DNA from: Paludibacteraceae bacterium
GTDB lineage: Bacteria; Bacteroidota; Bacteroidia; Bacteroidales; Paludibacteraceae
Reading direction: 5' to 3'
Assembly (NCBI GenBank): GCA_016297215.1
Contig: JAEDGZ010000001.1
Location: 70,179-134,178 of the forward strand
DNA length: 64,000 bases
In this document: piece after piece, positions 39,223 to 50,300 of the stretch
Layout of the letters: the number at the start of each line of letters is the position of its first letter
Numbering within the stretch: position 1 is the stretch's first letter
Made by a program: the position numbers and the translations under genes
Notes under the pieces: model-generated
Databases searched by the model: none
Told to the model about the DNA's origin: nothing
What the model saw: only the letters and a program-made list of their open reading frames with translations

Positions 39223-41119
39223 ATATCCGTTTCTGTAACTCGTCGTCTGTCAGTACTGTCATCACCCGCTTCCCATCCGGTGTGTATAGATAAGACCCGA
39301 GGGCAAATAGTTTTTCCACTAAGTCTCTCATCTCTTCCTCTGTTAAGGTCTTTCCGTAAGGTATTGCCGTATCGTTAGCCAGCGCCATGGCTATCTGCTT
39401 GCGCCACTCTTCCTGCACGTTCGCTCCCGTATCGCGCACCGCGTCTAGGATATGCCGCAGGGCTGTAACACCATTCTGCTGCCCTAACTGCGCAGGCAAC
39501 CCGTAGATACTATATGAGGTCTTGCCAAACTGCTCCAAATCAAAACCTATATGCCGCAGTTCATCCACCATCGGCTCTATCAACACCATATCTTCTGCCG
39601 TCAGTTCCAGCACATCGGGGAAGAGCAGTTTTTGTGTCGCCCCTTTCGCATTGGACAGTTGCGACATATACAAATCATATAGTACGCAAGCATGGGCGCG
39701 GTGTTGGTTGATAACCGCAACTCCCTGCTCTATCGCCAAAAAGATATACTTCCCCCCGTACTGCCACGGATCGGCTGAAGGAGAAAGAACGAAGGAGAAA
39801 AGACTTGCAGCATTTGTTTCCGGAACTTCGGATGCAAGACTATTCAGTCCTTCATCCTTTATCCTTAATCCTTTATTCTGAGGGTACAACTGCTCCCATC
39901 CCGCCGGCGTTTTGCTGCTGTATGACTTATCCTTTCCGCCGAATGAAGAGCACTCATAGTCGAAACGAGTCGGTCTTTCATCCTTCATCCTTAATCCTTT
40001 ATCCACACGGAAGGGATTATAGTTGGGGTCTATGACTCGCTGAGGAGCATTGGTCGGACGAGTGCCGTCGGGCAGGGGCATGTCTATCTCGCCCTCGCGG
40101 TTGAAATCGATGGTCGGCGCGAGTGAGAACTTACCCAATGCTTCACGCACGGAGGCAAGCAGTATCTGAAAAATAGCTTGCTCATCGGCAAACTTTATCT
40201 CGGTCTTCGTCGGGTGGATATTCACATCAATAGACTGCGGATCGACCTCGAAATAGATAAAGAACGAGGGCTGATACTCTCCCGGGAGCATCCCCGAGTA
40301 CGCCGTCATCACCGCCTTCTGAAAATACGGATGCCGCATATATCGCCCGTTCACGAAGAAATACTGCTGTGCGTTCTTTCCTGTTGCCTCCGGTTTGGCA
40401 ACAAACCCGTGTATCGACACCAGATCGGTGTCCGTATGTATCTCTACAAGGTTGGAAGTGTATTGCCGCCCTGTGCCTTTGCCGAACACGCTCTCGATGC
40501 GTTGCTTCTCCGTGCCGGCAGGCAACTCGCTGAGTATCTCATCGTTATGCACAAAGGTGAACTGCACCTGCGGATAAACCAGCACGATCCTATGGTAATC
40601 CGTGAGCAGGTTGCGCAACTCCGTTTGGTCGGTCTTGAGGAACTTGCGCCGCACCGGCACATTGTAAAAGAGGTTTTTCACTCGTATGTTCGTTCCTTGA
40701 GGGCATTGGCAGGGCTCTTGATACAGCACTTCCGACCCCGCTATCTCCAGCCGCGTGCCCATCTCGTCCTCTTCGCGGCGCGTGGTTACCTCCACCTGCG
40801 CCACGGCACATATACTCGCCAAGGCTTCTCCGCGAAATCCCATCGTGCGCAGCGCAAAGAGGTCGGCTGCCTCGCGTATCTTCGAGGTCGCATGCCGCTC
40901 AAACGCCATACGCGCATCCGTCTCGCTCATGCCCTTCCCGTTGTCCACCACTTGCAGCAACGTCCTGCCTGCATCGCGCACCACCACCTGTATACGCGTC
41001 GCGCCCGCATCCAAACTATTCTCCACCAATTCCTTCAGGCACGACGCAGGACGCTGGATAACCTCTCCGGCGGCTATCTGGTTGGCAACACTATCGGGTA
41101 AAAGGTGAATGATGTCCAT
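39221..41119 (-). CDS. mutL: DNA mismatch repair protein MutL with two in-frame repeat segments
   Basis: MutL links MutS to downstream steps of mismatch repair. The 632-residue protein has the GHKL motifs IAAGEVIQRPASCLKELVEN (about 14-33), DNGKGMS, RHATSKI and GFRGEALASI, the middle domain with FFVNGRYM and DVNIHPTKTEIKF, and a C-terminal dimerisation domain (VAVINQHRAHACVLYD). The linker holds two blocks coded by GGATGAA/GGATTAA heptamers: residues about 370-391 (DKGLRMKDERPTRFDYE) and 412-449 (NKGLRIKDEG, LFSFVLSPSADP). Linkers tolerate this, so the protein should be active. I do not see the endonuclease motif DQHAxxER-like DMHAAHER; NQHRAHACVL stands there. Confidence 0.95.
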   Translation of the reverse strand: MDIIHLLPDSVANQIAAGEVIQRPASCLKELVENSLDAGATRIQVVVRDAGRTLLQVVDNGKGMSETDARMAFERHATSKIREAADLFALRTMGFRGEALASICAVAQVEVTTRREEDEMGTRLEIAGSEVLYQEPCQCPQGTNIRVKNLFYNVPVRRKFLKTDQTELRNLLTDYHRIVLVYPQVQFTFVHNDEILSELPAGTEKQRIESVFGKGTGRQYTSNLVEIHTDTDLVSIHGFVAKPEATGKNAQQYFFVNGRYMRHPYFQKAVMTAYSGMLPGEYQPSFFIYFEVDPQSIDVNIHPTKTEIKFADEQAIFQILLASVREALGKFSLAPTIDFNREGEIDMPLPDGTRPTNAPQRVIDPNYNPFRVDKGLRMKDERPTRFDYECSSFGGKDKSYSSKTPAGWEQLYPQNKGLRIKDEGLNSLASEVPETNAASLFSFVLSPSADPWQYGGKYIFLAIEQGVAVINQHRAHACVLYDLYMSQLSNAKGATQKLLFPDVLELTAEDMVLIEPMVDELRHIGFDLEQFGKTSYSIYGLPAQLGQQNGVTALRHILDAVRDTGANVQEEWRKQIAMALANDTAIPYGKTLTEEEMRDLVEKLFALGSYLYTPDGKRVMTVLTDDELQKRI

Positions 41120-41147
41120 AAAGGGAAGTACGAATTTAGGAATTTAC

Positions 41148-41178
41148 GATTTTAGCAGGCGAGGACGCCTGCGCACCC
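41148..41178. repeat. Hairpin palindrome in the mutL upstream spacer
   Basis: GCAGGCGAGGACGCCTGCGC (41155-41174 region) flanked by TTACGA-type 8-mers; a member of the family first noted at 6789. Confidence 0.8.
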
Positions 41179-41203
41179 GGACAATTACGAATTTACGAAC
41201 GGC

Positions 41204-41449
41204 TTACAGCAGGAAATAGAAGGCAAAGAGCAGCAGCACCAGCAGTGCAATCCAAAAGCCCAAACGCGACTGTTTCTTGCGGCGCAGTTCGGTCATGTTC
41301 TTCTCATGCTCCTCGCGGAAACTGCCCCGATGCAGTTGGCTATGCTTCTGCTCACGACGCTCGCGGCGCTCCTCCTTCTCCTTATCATAGTAGATAGGGC
41401 GGTAGTCCCACTCGCGAGGCTTCGGTACTTTGGGAAATAGGATAGACAT
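41204..41449 (-). CDS. Small tail-anchored membrane protein
   Basis: The 81-residue protein is highly charged for residues 20-63 (EKEERRERREQKHSQLHRG) and ends in one membrane segment (LGFWIALLVLLLFAFYFLL), so it should sit in the inner membrane with a cytoplasmic N-terminus. The family is unknown to me, though short proteins of this shape beside mutL occur in relatives. It is read before mutL on the minus strand, 84 bases upstream. Confidence 0.65.
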   Translation of the reverse strand: MSILFPKVPKPREWDYRPIYYDKEKEERRERREQKHSQLHRGSFREEHEKNMTELRRKKQSRLGFWIALLVLLLFAFYFLL

Positions 41450-41541
41450 AATCTTATTTACGAATTACGATTTACGATTTTCCCGCGTCTCTATGCCGCA
41501 TGGTCAATCGTAAATCGTAAATCGTCTAATTGTAAATATCT
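41450..41541. repeat. Inverted ATCGTAA/TTACGAT heptamer arrays
   Basis: TTACGAT copies at about 41459-41480 face ATCGTAA copies at about 41505-41526 across CGCGTCTCTATGCCGCATGG. The spacer holds no gene. Confidence 0.82.
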
Positions 41542-43224
41542 TTACTTCACGATGGCTTGGAACTCAGCGTCTTCAGCAAACTTAGCGAACTCGATATCGT
41601 TTTGTGCGCGTGCTTTCAGGCTTGCATCCTTAGCCACAGCCTCTTTCATATTGCTATATACAGCGTTGCGGTCGTTGGTGCGAGCACCTACTACGGCTTG
41701 CAGATAAGCGGTTACGCCGTTCGGCTCTTTCACGTTAGCCAAGGTCTGGCGTGCGCCTGCGTAGTCCTCGTCCAAAATCTGCTGTACGGCAGCATTGTTG
41801 GTTGCTGCTTGAGCGTAAGCGGACTTAGCTGCTTTGTAGTCGCCCTTCATCGTGTAGAGGGTACCCATAGCGGCAGCGAGGTTACCTTGTGTGCCGGCAG
41901 CCTTACCGAAGTGCTCCTCTGCCTTAGCAAAGTCGCCATCTGCCATAGCAGCCACACCGGCGTTGAAGTTCACATCAGCGTTCTGCGGCTCGATAGCCAA
42001 CGCCTTGTTGTATGCGCGACGAGCCTCAGCCACATTACCTTGCTCGAAGTAAACCATACCCATGTTGTTGAACGCGCGGAAGTCGTTGAACTGGTCAGCC
42101 ACTTTCTGATACGTAGCGATCTTCTCTGCGTTGTCGTTGGTGAGGGTAGCCGCATACAGCATCTCCTCTACGCTGAGTTGGCTCGGATCGTTCTTCAGGA
42201 AGTTCAGGATCTCCTCATCAGACTTACCGATCAGGTCGGTGGTCAAGATGAGGCGGCTGCGGCGCAGAGCGGGCAGAATCTCATCGGCGATAGTGCTATA
42301 TACACTGCTCAGGTTCTTGATTTGTGCCTCGCGCTCCTCGGGGTCGGTGTACATGCTCAACACGCGCAGTACCAACTCCTTGTCTTGCATGTTGCTGTTC
42401 TCTAGCAGTGCTTGGAAACCTGCCCAGTCCTCTGCAGTGATGTCAGAAGCGATAGTTGCGTTCACCTTATCTTTCTTCAGCTGTTTCTGCAGGAAGTCTT
42501 GTGCATTCTTCTGACGTTGACCTGCCAGTTTCTCGTTCAGGTCCATACCACCATCGGGCGAAGCGTAACCGCTTACTTCCAGTTTGTTGATGGCTTTGCG
42601 CTCGTTCTGGTCAGCCTCTTTGATTGCAGCTTGCAGGTCTTGCATCTGCTGGCTCTTGGTCTCCGAAGAACGGAGGTTGGCTTGTTGGATGAGGAACTTG
42701 ATGTCTGCCTCTTGCATCTGTTGGATCACGCGTTGGAACTTATCGGGCGTTACCACCGACTTGTTGTCGCTTGCCTTTGCCAATTTCGCAGTAGCCACCA
42801 GACCGTCTGCAATCTTCAACTCCGGCACCTCTATTTCTTTCTTGCCTACCTTAGCCGTAAAGCGCAAGAACAATTCGCACTTGTCCATCGCAGGTACATA
42901 GTCAAACGAGCAACTCTGCGTATATTGACCACCCGCCTTGTAACTAACGGTAGTACCGTTCTCTTTTACTTTCTCGCCTACATACGTTACGGGGCTGCCT
43001 ACTGCCTCGCCGCCTGCGTATTTCAGCACGGGGGTTACGGTAAGCACACCTTTCTTTGCGAATTTCTTTACAGGGAAGGTACCGGTAATGTCAGCACTTA
43101 CTTTGTCGCCTACCACGGCAAGCGGACTCGGATTTACGCTGATCTGTTCGGGTTGGGGCAGCGTCTTGCTGCACGATGCCAACATTGCTACTGCAATGAG
43201 CGAAAGAAATAATCCTTTTTTCAT
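41542..43224 (-). CDS. Lipoprotein with OmpA-like core and C-terminal TPRs
   Basis: The 560-residue product starts with a lipoprotein signal (MLASCSK, cysteine near residue 18). After a beta-rich N-terminal part it has an OmpA-like segment (NKLEVSGYASPDGGMDLNEK, LAGQRQKNAQDFLQ, about 208-245), though with a DG where many have EG, and then TPR-like units (AFNNMGMVYFEQGNVAEARR, NADVNFNAGVAAMADGDFAK) to the end. It should be an envelope protein that touches peptidoglycan and other envelope parts. The promoter is at 43320-43350. Confidence 0.8.
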   Translation of the reverse strand: MKKGLFLSLIAVAMLASCSKTLPQPEQISVNPSPLAVVGDKVSADITGTFPVKKFAKKGVLTVTPVLKYAGGEAVGSPVTYVGEKVKENGTTVSYKAGGQYTQSCSFDYVPAMDKCELFLRFTAKVGKKEIEVPELKIADGLVATAKLAKASDNKSVVTPDKFQRVIQQMQEADIKFLIQQANLRSSETKSQQMQDLQAAIKEADQNERKAINKLEVSGYASPDGGMDLNEKLAGQRQKNAQDFLQKQLKKDKVNATIASDITAEDWAGFQALLENSNMQDKELVLRVLSMYTDPEEREAQIKNLSSVYSTIADEILPALRRSRLILTTDLIGKSDEEILNFLKNDPSQLSVEEMLYAATLTNDNAEKIATYQKVADQFNDFRAFNNMGMVYFEQGNVAEARRAYNKALAIEPQNADVNFNAGVAAMADGDFAKAEEHFGKAAGTQGNLAAAMGTLYTMKGDYKAAKSAYAQAATNNAAVQQILDEDYAGARQTLANVKEPNGVTAYLQAVVGARTNDRNAVYSNMKEAVAKDASLKARAQNDIEFAKFAEDAEFQAIVK

Positions 43225-43319
43225 GATCGTTTATAAATAGTTTTTGTTTACTTACTATCTTGACCTCCGCGATACGCACATATCATGGACGATAATTGTA
43301 CATCCCACGAATTCCGCGG

Positions 43320-43350
43320 CAAAATTAGTAATTTTTTTTCATATACACAA
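43320..43350 (-). promoter_or_regulatory. Promoter of the OmpA/TPR lipoprotein gene
   Basis: TTG at 43350-43348 and TAATTTTG at 43327-43320 on the minus strand, 20 bases apart. Confidence 0.78.
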
Positions 43351-43428
43351 GAAAATCGCACTTATTTCTACAAAAAAGTGTGTTTTTCCCAAAAAATAGC
43401 CATTAACACATACCTGCTTCATCGATAC

Positions 43429-43517
43429 AACAACGCTTCTTTTATTTCAACAATAATTATTCAACTGTTTTTTTCTTTAACATATAATTTTCATGTAATT
43501 ATTCATTAATTATTACC
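43429..43517 (-). repeat. 100-base dispersed repeat, inverted copy
   Basis: On the minus strand it reads GGTAATAATTAATGAATAAT, then TTATATGTTAAAGAAA, TTGAATAATTATTG and ATAAAAGAAGCGTTG. It lies about 80 bases before the promoter of the lipoprotein gene. Confidence 0.82.
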
Positions 43518-43572
43518 AGAATGACCTAATCATACTGCCACTTCACATTAAAACGAATCAGCCCTATTTGGA

Positions 43573-43640
43573 GTTAGCGATTAGTTAGCGATTAATTAGC
43601 GATTAGTTAGCGATTAGTTAGCGATTAGTTAGCGATTAAT
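43573..43640. repeat. Six-copy 11-base tandem array (TTAGCGATTAG)
   Basis: TTAGCGATT starts at 43574, 43585, 43596, 43607, 43618 and 43629, an exact 11-base period, close to one helical turn. The units differ at only one base (AATTAGC in the third). Confidence 0.95.
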
Positions 43641-43682
43641 CAAACATGGAGCAGAGATAAACGAACACTTTCAGCAGTTGAC

Positions 43683-43996
43683 CGGTGTACGCAGGCGTCC
43701 CCGCCTGCTAAGTTAGTCAATGAAGCCTAATTTATTTTTTGGTAATGAATTAATGAATAATTACATGATAATTATATGTTAAAGAACCACTTTTTGTAGA
43801 AACTTGCCCGGTGTGCGCAGGCGTCCTCGCCTGCTAAGTTAGTCAATGAAGCCTAATTTGGTTTTTGGTAATGAATTAATGAATAATTATACGATAATTA
43901 TATGTTAAAGAAAAAAAACAGTTGAATAATTTTTGTTGACATAAAAGAATCATCGTTATTTCTGTGCCCGGTGTGCGCAGGCATCCCCACCTATTG
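43683..43996. repeat. Alternating hairpin palindromes and 100-base repeats
   Basis: Hairpin members at about 43688-43711, 43810-43837 and 43968-43992 alternate with 100-base repeat copies at 43741-43786 (short) and 43867-43962 (full). Both hairpins at the left are followed by the same AAGTTAGTCAATGAAGCCTA, so one unit of about 125 bases has been duplicated. The spacer 43.35-44.33 kb has no gene. Confidence 0.88.
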
Positions 43997-44066
43997 TTCG
44001 AATGCTTTGTTCAACTTACAATTCGTACAAAAGTACTGTTTTTATTATCAATTTTTACCCAATTAT

Positions 44067-44097
44067 TTGCATATATAAGAAAATATGTGTACCTTTG
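44067..44097 (+). promoter_or_regulatory. Promoter of the sialidase-like gene
   Basis: TTG at 44067-44069 and TACCTTTG at 44090-44097, 20 bases apart; the leader to the gene is about 260 bases. Confidence 0.85.
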
Positions 44098-44366
44098 CGC
44101 CGGTTTTTAACCACTTTTTGATTATTGAGCACTGTGTACACTTAAACGGTCGTTTTAATTTACCCACCTCAAAACCCTGAGATCCCACAAGAGAAAGCAC
44201 AAAAAAAGAGCACACTTTAACGACCCTTTTAACGCCCCGCTGCTGAATCAATCCCTATCGCCAAGATAGGCAACAATATACCATTTCATTACCCCATTAC
44301 GTCGTACCCATACGGCGCGTTTGTGTTATGGTAAGATTATTATTCTCTTTTTTAATATACAAAAAA

Positions 44367-47300
44367 ATGAAAACTCTTGTAAACCCATCCAAAGGCCATT
44401 CTTGCGCTATGCGTATTGCTCGCATAGGCGTTGTTTTTTATATGCTGTTCATGGTTGGAACGGCTTACGCCCAAACCTACAACTGGATCGGTAGCACGCC
44501 GACATCCGGGGGAACGTACTATCTCTATACGAAAAATCAAAACAAGTTCCTCAACGATAACAATAGTCTTGACGCATACAATACTACCAACACCCCATGG
44601 ACAATGGGGGGCACATTCCCAAGTCCCTATACGCTTACCTCTGCCGGTAGCAAGCAATTTGCTATGTATAGAGAATGGGAATGGACGAAATACACATATT
44701 ATCTCGTTACCAATGCAACCAGAAAATCAGGTGATGACATACTATTTGCGTCTGATCCTAATAATGGTTACTACAGCATATATAGAGCAAATAAGTGGGC
44801 AACTGTCAGCGGCGATCGAAATATAATATCGACAACAAACGGAATACAAAGAACCAATGAGCCATCTTTTGAGTGGTTGTTTATCTCCCAAACAGAATAC
44901 AACTCCACCCTCCCCTACCATTTCAAAGCAACCGCCCAAGCGACCACCGGCGGCACCGCGACAGTCTCCTTCGACAACAGCACTTGGAGCGCTACGCAAA
45001 CAATAAACCTCACTGACCCCAATGCACCGAGCCTCACCACAACCTCACTCACTACAACTGTAACCTTCAAAGCCGAAGCCGCAGCAGGTTATGCCTTCGA
45101 AAAATGGCAAGATGAAGAGGGAAATTTCGTCAGCGAACTGGCAGAATACACCTTTTCTATCCCTTCTTCCTCGCATGACAAGGGTGCCCCCGCTTCCGTC
45201 ACACTAACAGCCATATTCTCAAAGAAACCGACATTCACACCTAACTTCGAAAGCACCAACCTGACCGTCGGACAATCTTTCTCTCCGGCATTTACCTTTG
45301 GTAACACCAGCAGCGGCATACCCTCCGACAACCCAAGCAACGATTTCTACTATACCCTCACACAAAACAACGTAACCACCAAAAACCTCGAGGGCAGTTT
45401 GAATCCCGACCGAGCCATCACCTACGACCCTGCTACCAACACGCTCACTGCCGAGAACGAAGGCACCGCCACACTCACCTTCATACAAAATGCAAACGCT
45501 ACCTGTGAAGCAGGACAGCGTACCTATACCATTACCGTCAAAAAGAACTACCCTAACTTCAGATGGAATGAAGCAGGGGTAGTTTTATACACTACCACCT
45601 GCTATGGCGATATTTTCCAAAGTGATAACGGCGATATGCTGTGGAGTGTGAAAGACCCGCAACCCGATGCCGCTATCGTTCAAGATTTTGCGCAGGGCTC
45701 CTCCAAAGCATACGGTACACTCACCACAGGTAGCAAAGCAGGCACCACCAACATCATCATCTCACAAGCGGAAAACTACAAATGGTATTCCCAAACGGAA
45801 ACCTACACCATCACTATTGCCGAACGACCACTCTCCTCCAATGTCGTTCTCTGTGACGGACCGGAATTGGTTAGTTCAGGCATTTGGGGAATAGGTGATG
45901 TTTATAATTACTACCGCATCCCCGCGTTAGGCGTGGACCAAACCGGTAAAATGTATGCCATGTTCGATTATCGGTACAAAGATAATAGCGACATCGGTAA
46001 TGGGCATGCCATAGATATTTGTTCAAAGTCAGGGGAATACAATAGCATCAGCGACTTTACGTGGAACTTCACCAAGAACACCCGATTAGCAGGCACCGAT
46101 AGTTACGGCTACGGAGACCCCGCCATCGTGGTCGATGCCGACAACAACGAAGTCTTGGTACTTTGCGTTTGTGGAGGAAACAAATATAATAACGGCTCGC
46201 AAGACCAAGGCGCTATATGGTGCAAAAACGGCACTTGGGATGCCGCTATCACGTCGCTTACTAATCAAATAAAAGCCCTCGGAACGGAAGCAAGCAACTG
46301 GAATACACAAGGGATGTTCTTTGCCTCCGGCAGAATACTGCAATCTCGAATCGTCAAGACCGGCAGTTACTACCGCCTCTACGCCGCACTACTCTCCTCC
46401 GGATACGGAAATGCCGTGGTTTACTCCGATGACTTCGGCAGAAACTGGAAGGTGCTCGGAGATGTAAAAACCTCTTGCTGCCCCGCCGGAGACGAAGCCA
46501 AAGTAGAAGAACTCTCCGACGGTACCATCGTGCTCAGTAGCCGAGCACAAAGAAAACGCTGGTTCAATGTCTTCAAATTCACAAACCTCAATGCCGCTAC
46601 CGGCAGTTGGGGCACACCTACCCAACCCGACCGTATCATGTACGGAGACGGAAGCCCCGTCAACGGAGATTTCTATCGCTTGCGAGTATTCCACAACGGA
46701 ACACCCGCAGAAATCCTCCTGCAATTCCACACCAACGAAAACTCCGAACGTGAGAACTTAACCTGCTTCTGGCGAGACATCACAGGACAAACAGCAGCCA
46801 CCTTCAACCCCGCTGACAACTGGAATGTCGGACTGCAAATAGTGAGCGGACAGAGTTGCTACTCCAGTATGGCTATCATGCCCGACGGATATATCGGATT
46901 ACTTTGGGAAGACGGTACGAAAGTGAATAAAGAGCAATATAGTATTTTGTTCAATACCTTTACCGTCTCCCAACTGCTCAAAGACAATTCCTATAGTCCC
47001 AAAGTGCAACTCCTATACGAGTTCTTCATTGGCAACTACCAAGGACAAATCAGCGGAAAAGATATCTATGTGTACAATGTTTCCCAAGATGACTTATCCG
47101 CTGTGCTATCCGCAACACCTACTATCAATCCCACCGGTAAAGATATCCGCATAGAAACAACCCCTTACACCCTGAGCGGAGACGAATACAAAGCGACCCT
47201 TACCCTGCGATACGGCATTTACCGAGAGCAGTACAACCTTCATATAGTACCCATCAAAACGGGAGGAACTGGCTCCGGAAGCGGCGCTACCACAGAGGCA

Positions 47301-50300
47301 AACGGTACATTCATCTGGAGAACAGATGCCTCCAACTCCAAATGGAGCGACCCCAACAACTGGTATGTATGCTACAACGGGAGCACATTTACTTCCAATG
47401 CTGTGCCTATGCAGTCAAACAATGTGATTATTCCTGCCGGAGCAAGCATATATCCCAATATCGTAACGGGCAACTGCTATTGCAACTGTATTTACTTGGA
47501 GGCTGGAGCACGATTAGGAGGGCAATACTTGCTCAACTACAACAAGGCTTTTGTCGATGTCAAAGTACCTGCTAACCGATATGTGCGCATCACACCGCCT
47601 TTGAGAGACACCTATGCCGGAGACTTCTTTACGGCTGAGCAAGGCGGAGAATGGACGAACTTCACACCCGCCAAGCTTTCCGCTGTCGTTGAGGGCACTT
47701 TGGACGAAGGCGGCAAAAACCGTACTACGCATGCCACATACGAAAGCCTCTATGCCAGCACCTTCCAAACATTAGACCCCTACGGAGGTACTGCCACACA
47801 CAGCGTGCGGAGCCGATGGGAAGCACCGTACAATAGCATGGAATACAAGTACGAAGAAGGACAAGGATTCGATATTTGGATGGACTACGACAACAATACG
47901 GACTCTGCTACCTTCCACTTCCCCTCGGGCGAAACACAATACGACTATTTCAGCGAAAAAGAAGGAAAGGTGGTATCCCAATCAGGTACCATCGTAAGAG
48001 ATGACCACCAATATCGACTCGCTTTCGATAATACAAACACCAACCGTGGATATGCCAACCTCGTCTTCAGCAGAAACGCAGGCGCTACGGAACCTGCTTT
48101 CGTAGTCGGAAATATCGGGCAAGCATATCTCAGCATCTTCAACTTCCTCAAAACAAATGTTGAGAATATGACCACTACGCCCTTCCTATACAAACATACA
48201 CCTATTGAACTCGACAACGGACACGGAAAACAAACCGTTTATTTCTACTTGAGTTCCGGCGGAGGCAGACTTTTCAAAGCCGAACCGCAAGCAGTGAAGA
48301 TAGACCCCAACGGCGTCATTAAACCACCTTCCGATACTGAACGTACTGAAGTAGATAAGAAAGCACCGGAAACGATGATTGCACCCAACGAAGCATTCAT
48401 GATTATGGCGGGAGAAAGCAAGATAACATCCGTAGAGCCACACCTTATCGGTAACTTCAGCGGTACATATCGATACTATGGAGTACCTTTCCAAAAAGTA
48501 GATGGAAGCACTATCAAGAAAGATGGTATGGCAGGCGGAAAACCCGATGAACTGACCCGAGACTTCGTCTTCTCTATTGCTGCCGACCCTAATGATGTAT
48601 ATCGTGTAAGAATCGGTAACTTCGTAGGTAGAGGATATGTTTGGGGTACCATCAACCCGCAAAAGAAAACTCTCACCATACAAGCCGGCACACCGGTAAC
48701 CTATGCCGATAATAACAGTTGGGAAAATGGCGACCGTATCTTGCGCATCTACGGATGCGATGATGATAAGTTAGCATTCACCGACTGGTTCACTTATAAA
48801 TCGGGTAACTACAATGCGATTAGTTCATATGTTGCGCAGACAAAGAAGGTAACCAATGCCCATTCGGATATTGTGTTCGACTATACGGTGGATGTGGTCA
48901 ATGGAATAGCAAAATTCACTTTGAGACGCCCGTTTGTTATATTCTCCGAAGAGTTCAATTTATATTCTAAAAAAAATAACCCTACCTACCGAAAAGGCCA
49001 AGGAAAATATAACACTACACCTATGGGAAAGGAAGCGAATCAGCAAGAAGAATGCGAGGCATTCTTCGTATATGACCAACTTTCAGGGAGCAAAACTTTC
49101 ATTGAGCATGAAGAACCCTTCATCTACCCCGATATAGAAGGTAAATACGAAGCCAACGTATCTTCTGTTTTTAGTACACAAGGGGTAGCAAGCGGGACAT
49201 ACCAATCCATCACTATGGAACGTATCTTGGGCAACTACGACCATGTCCTCATCGACGGACTCTATCCTAATTGCACCAATACACCCATAGTAGGGAAAAT
49301 TACCTGGCGCAGCGATGGGAAATACTACCTTACTATCCCGGAAGCACAGCTGGTTAATGAGAAAGACCCCGGCAACGCCGCTGCCAACTATTTCTTCTAC
49401 ATCAAAGGACGCAATAAAACCATAGAAATGGTTTGGGATAACGGTGCAAAGACATGGACACAACCGGGAGACCAACTGCAAATATCCCACTTGAACGCCA
49501 ACCCAAGTGGTAGTTCCGACGGATTCATAATTGGCGACGGCACCAATGGAGTGTTCCATCAAACAGAACATATCGAGCCTGACAACATCATCCAGCTCTC
49601 ATCGCAAAATGACCGACTGCAAATTAGTTTCACTCCGCATATGTTTGCTGCCAATGTGTCGGAATTGCAAATAGCAGGTGCCTCGCTCCACGCACCCGCC
49701 AGAGTGGAGGATAACCCTGTCGTCAGCATTACTGCCAACGATGGCACCTACCAAACATCCACGCTCATTGTCGTAGATGAATATGCAGACAACGATTTCC
49801 GTAAGAAAGAGGATGCACCTCTCTTTGATATCCACAAGTCAGCATTCTGCTTGAGTACCATCGCAGGTACACAATTAGTGGGAATCAACTCTATCGCCGA
49901 ACTGGATAACCTTCCGCTCTATGTCTCTGCATCCGCTACCATCGTTTGCAACAATATAGAAGCCCTCGGCGATGAAGTGGAACTATACGATGCTATCAAC
50001 GATATCAGCACGCCTATCCACAACAACCAACCTTTGCAACTACACATTGCAGACGGCGAACAAGCAGGCAAATACTATCTGCGACTCGCGTCAGCACCTG
50101 AAGACATCCCATCCGACGACAATAGTTTCACAGAGGTCAATACGGTTGTTTACTCGCCCGCAAGAGCAACCATCGTGGTCAATTCCTCACAACCGGCCGA
50201 GGAAATGCAAGTTTACGATATGGCGGGTCAGTTGGTAGCCTCCGTGCAGAATGTACAAAGACACCAATTCACAGGACTGCAACAAGGTATTTACGTAGTG

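Noticed and set aside
43573..43996. Possible CRISPR array
   Set aside because: The 11-base units are directly tandem with no unique spacers, and the longer repeats are unevenly spaced. No cas gene is in the window.
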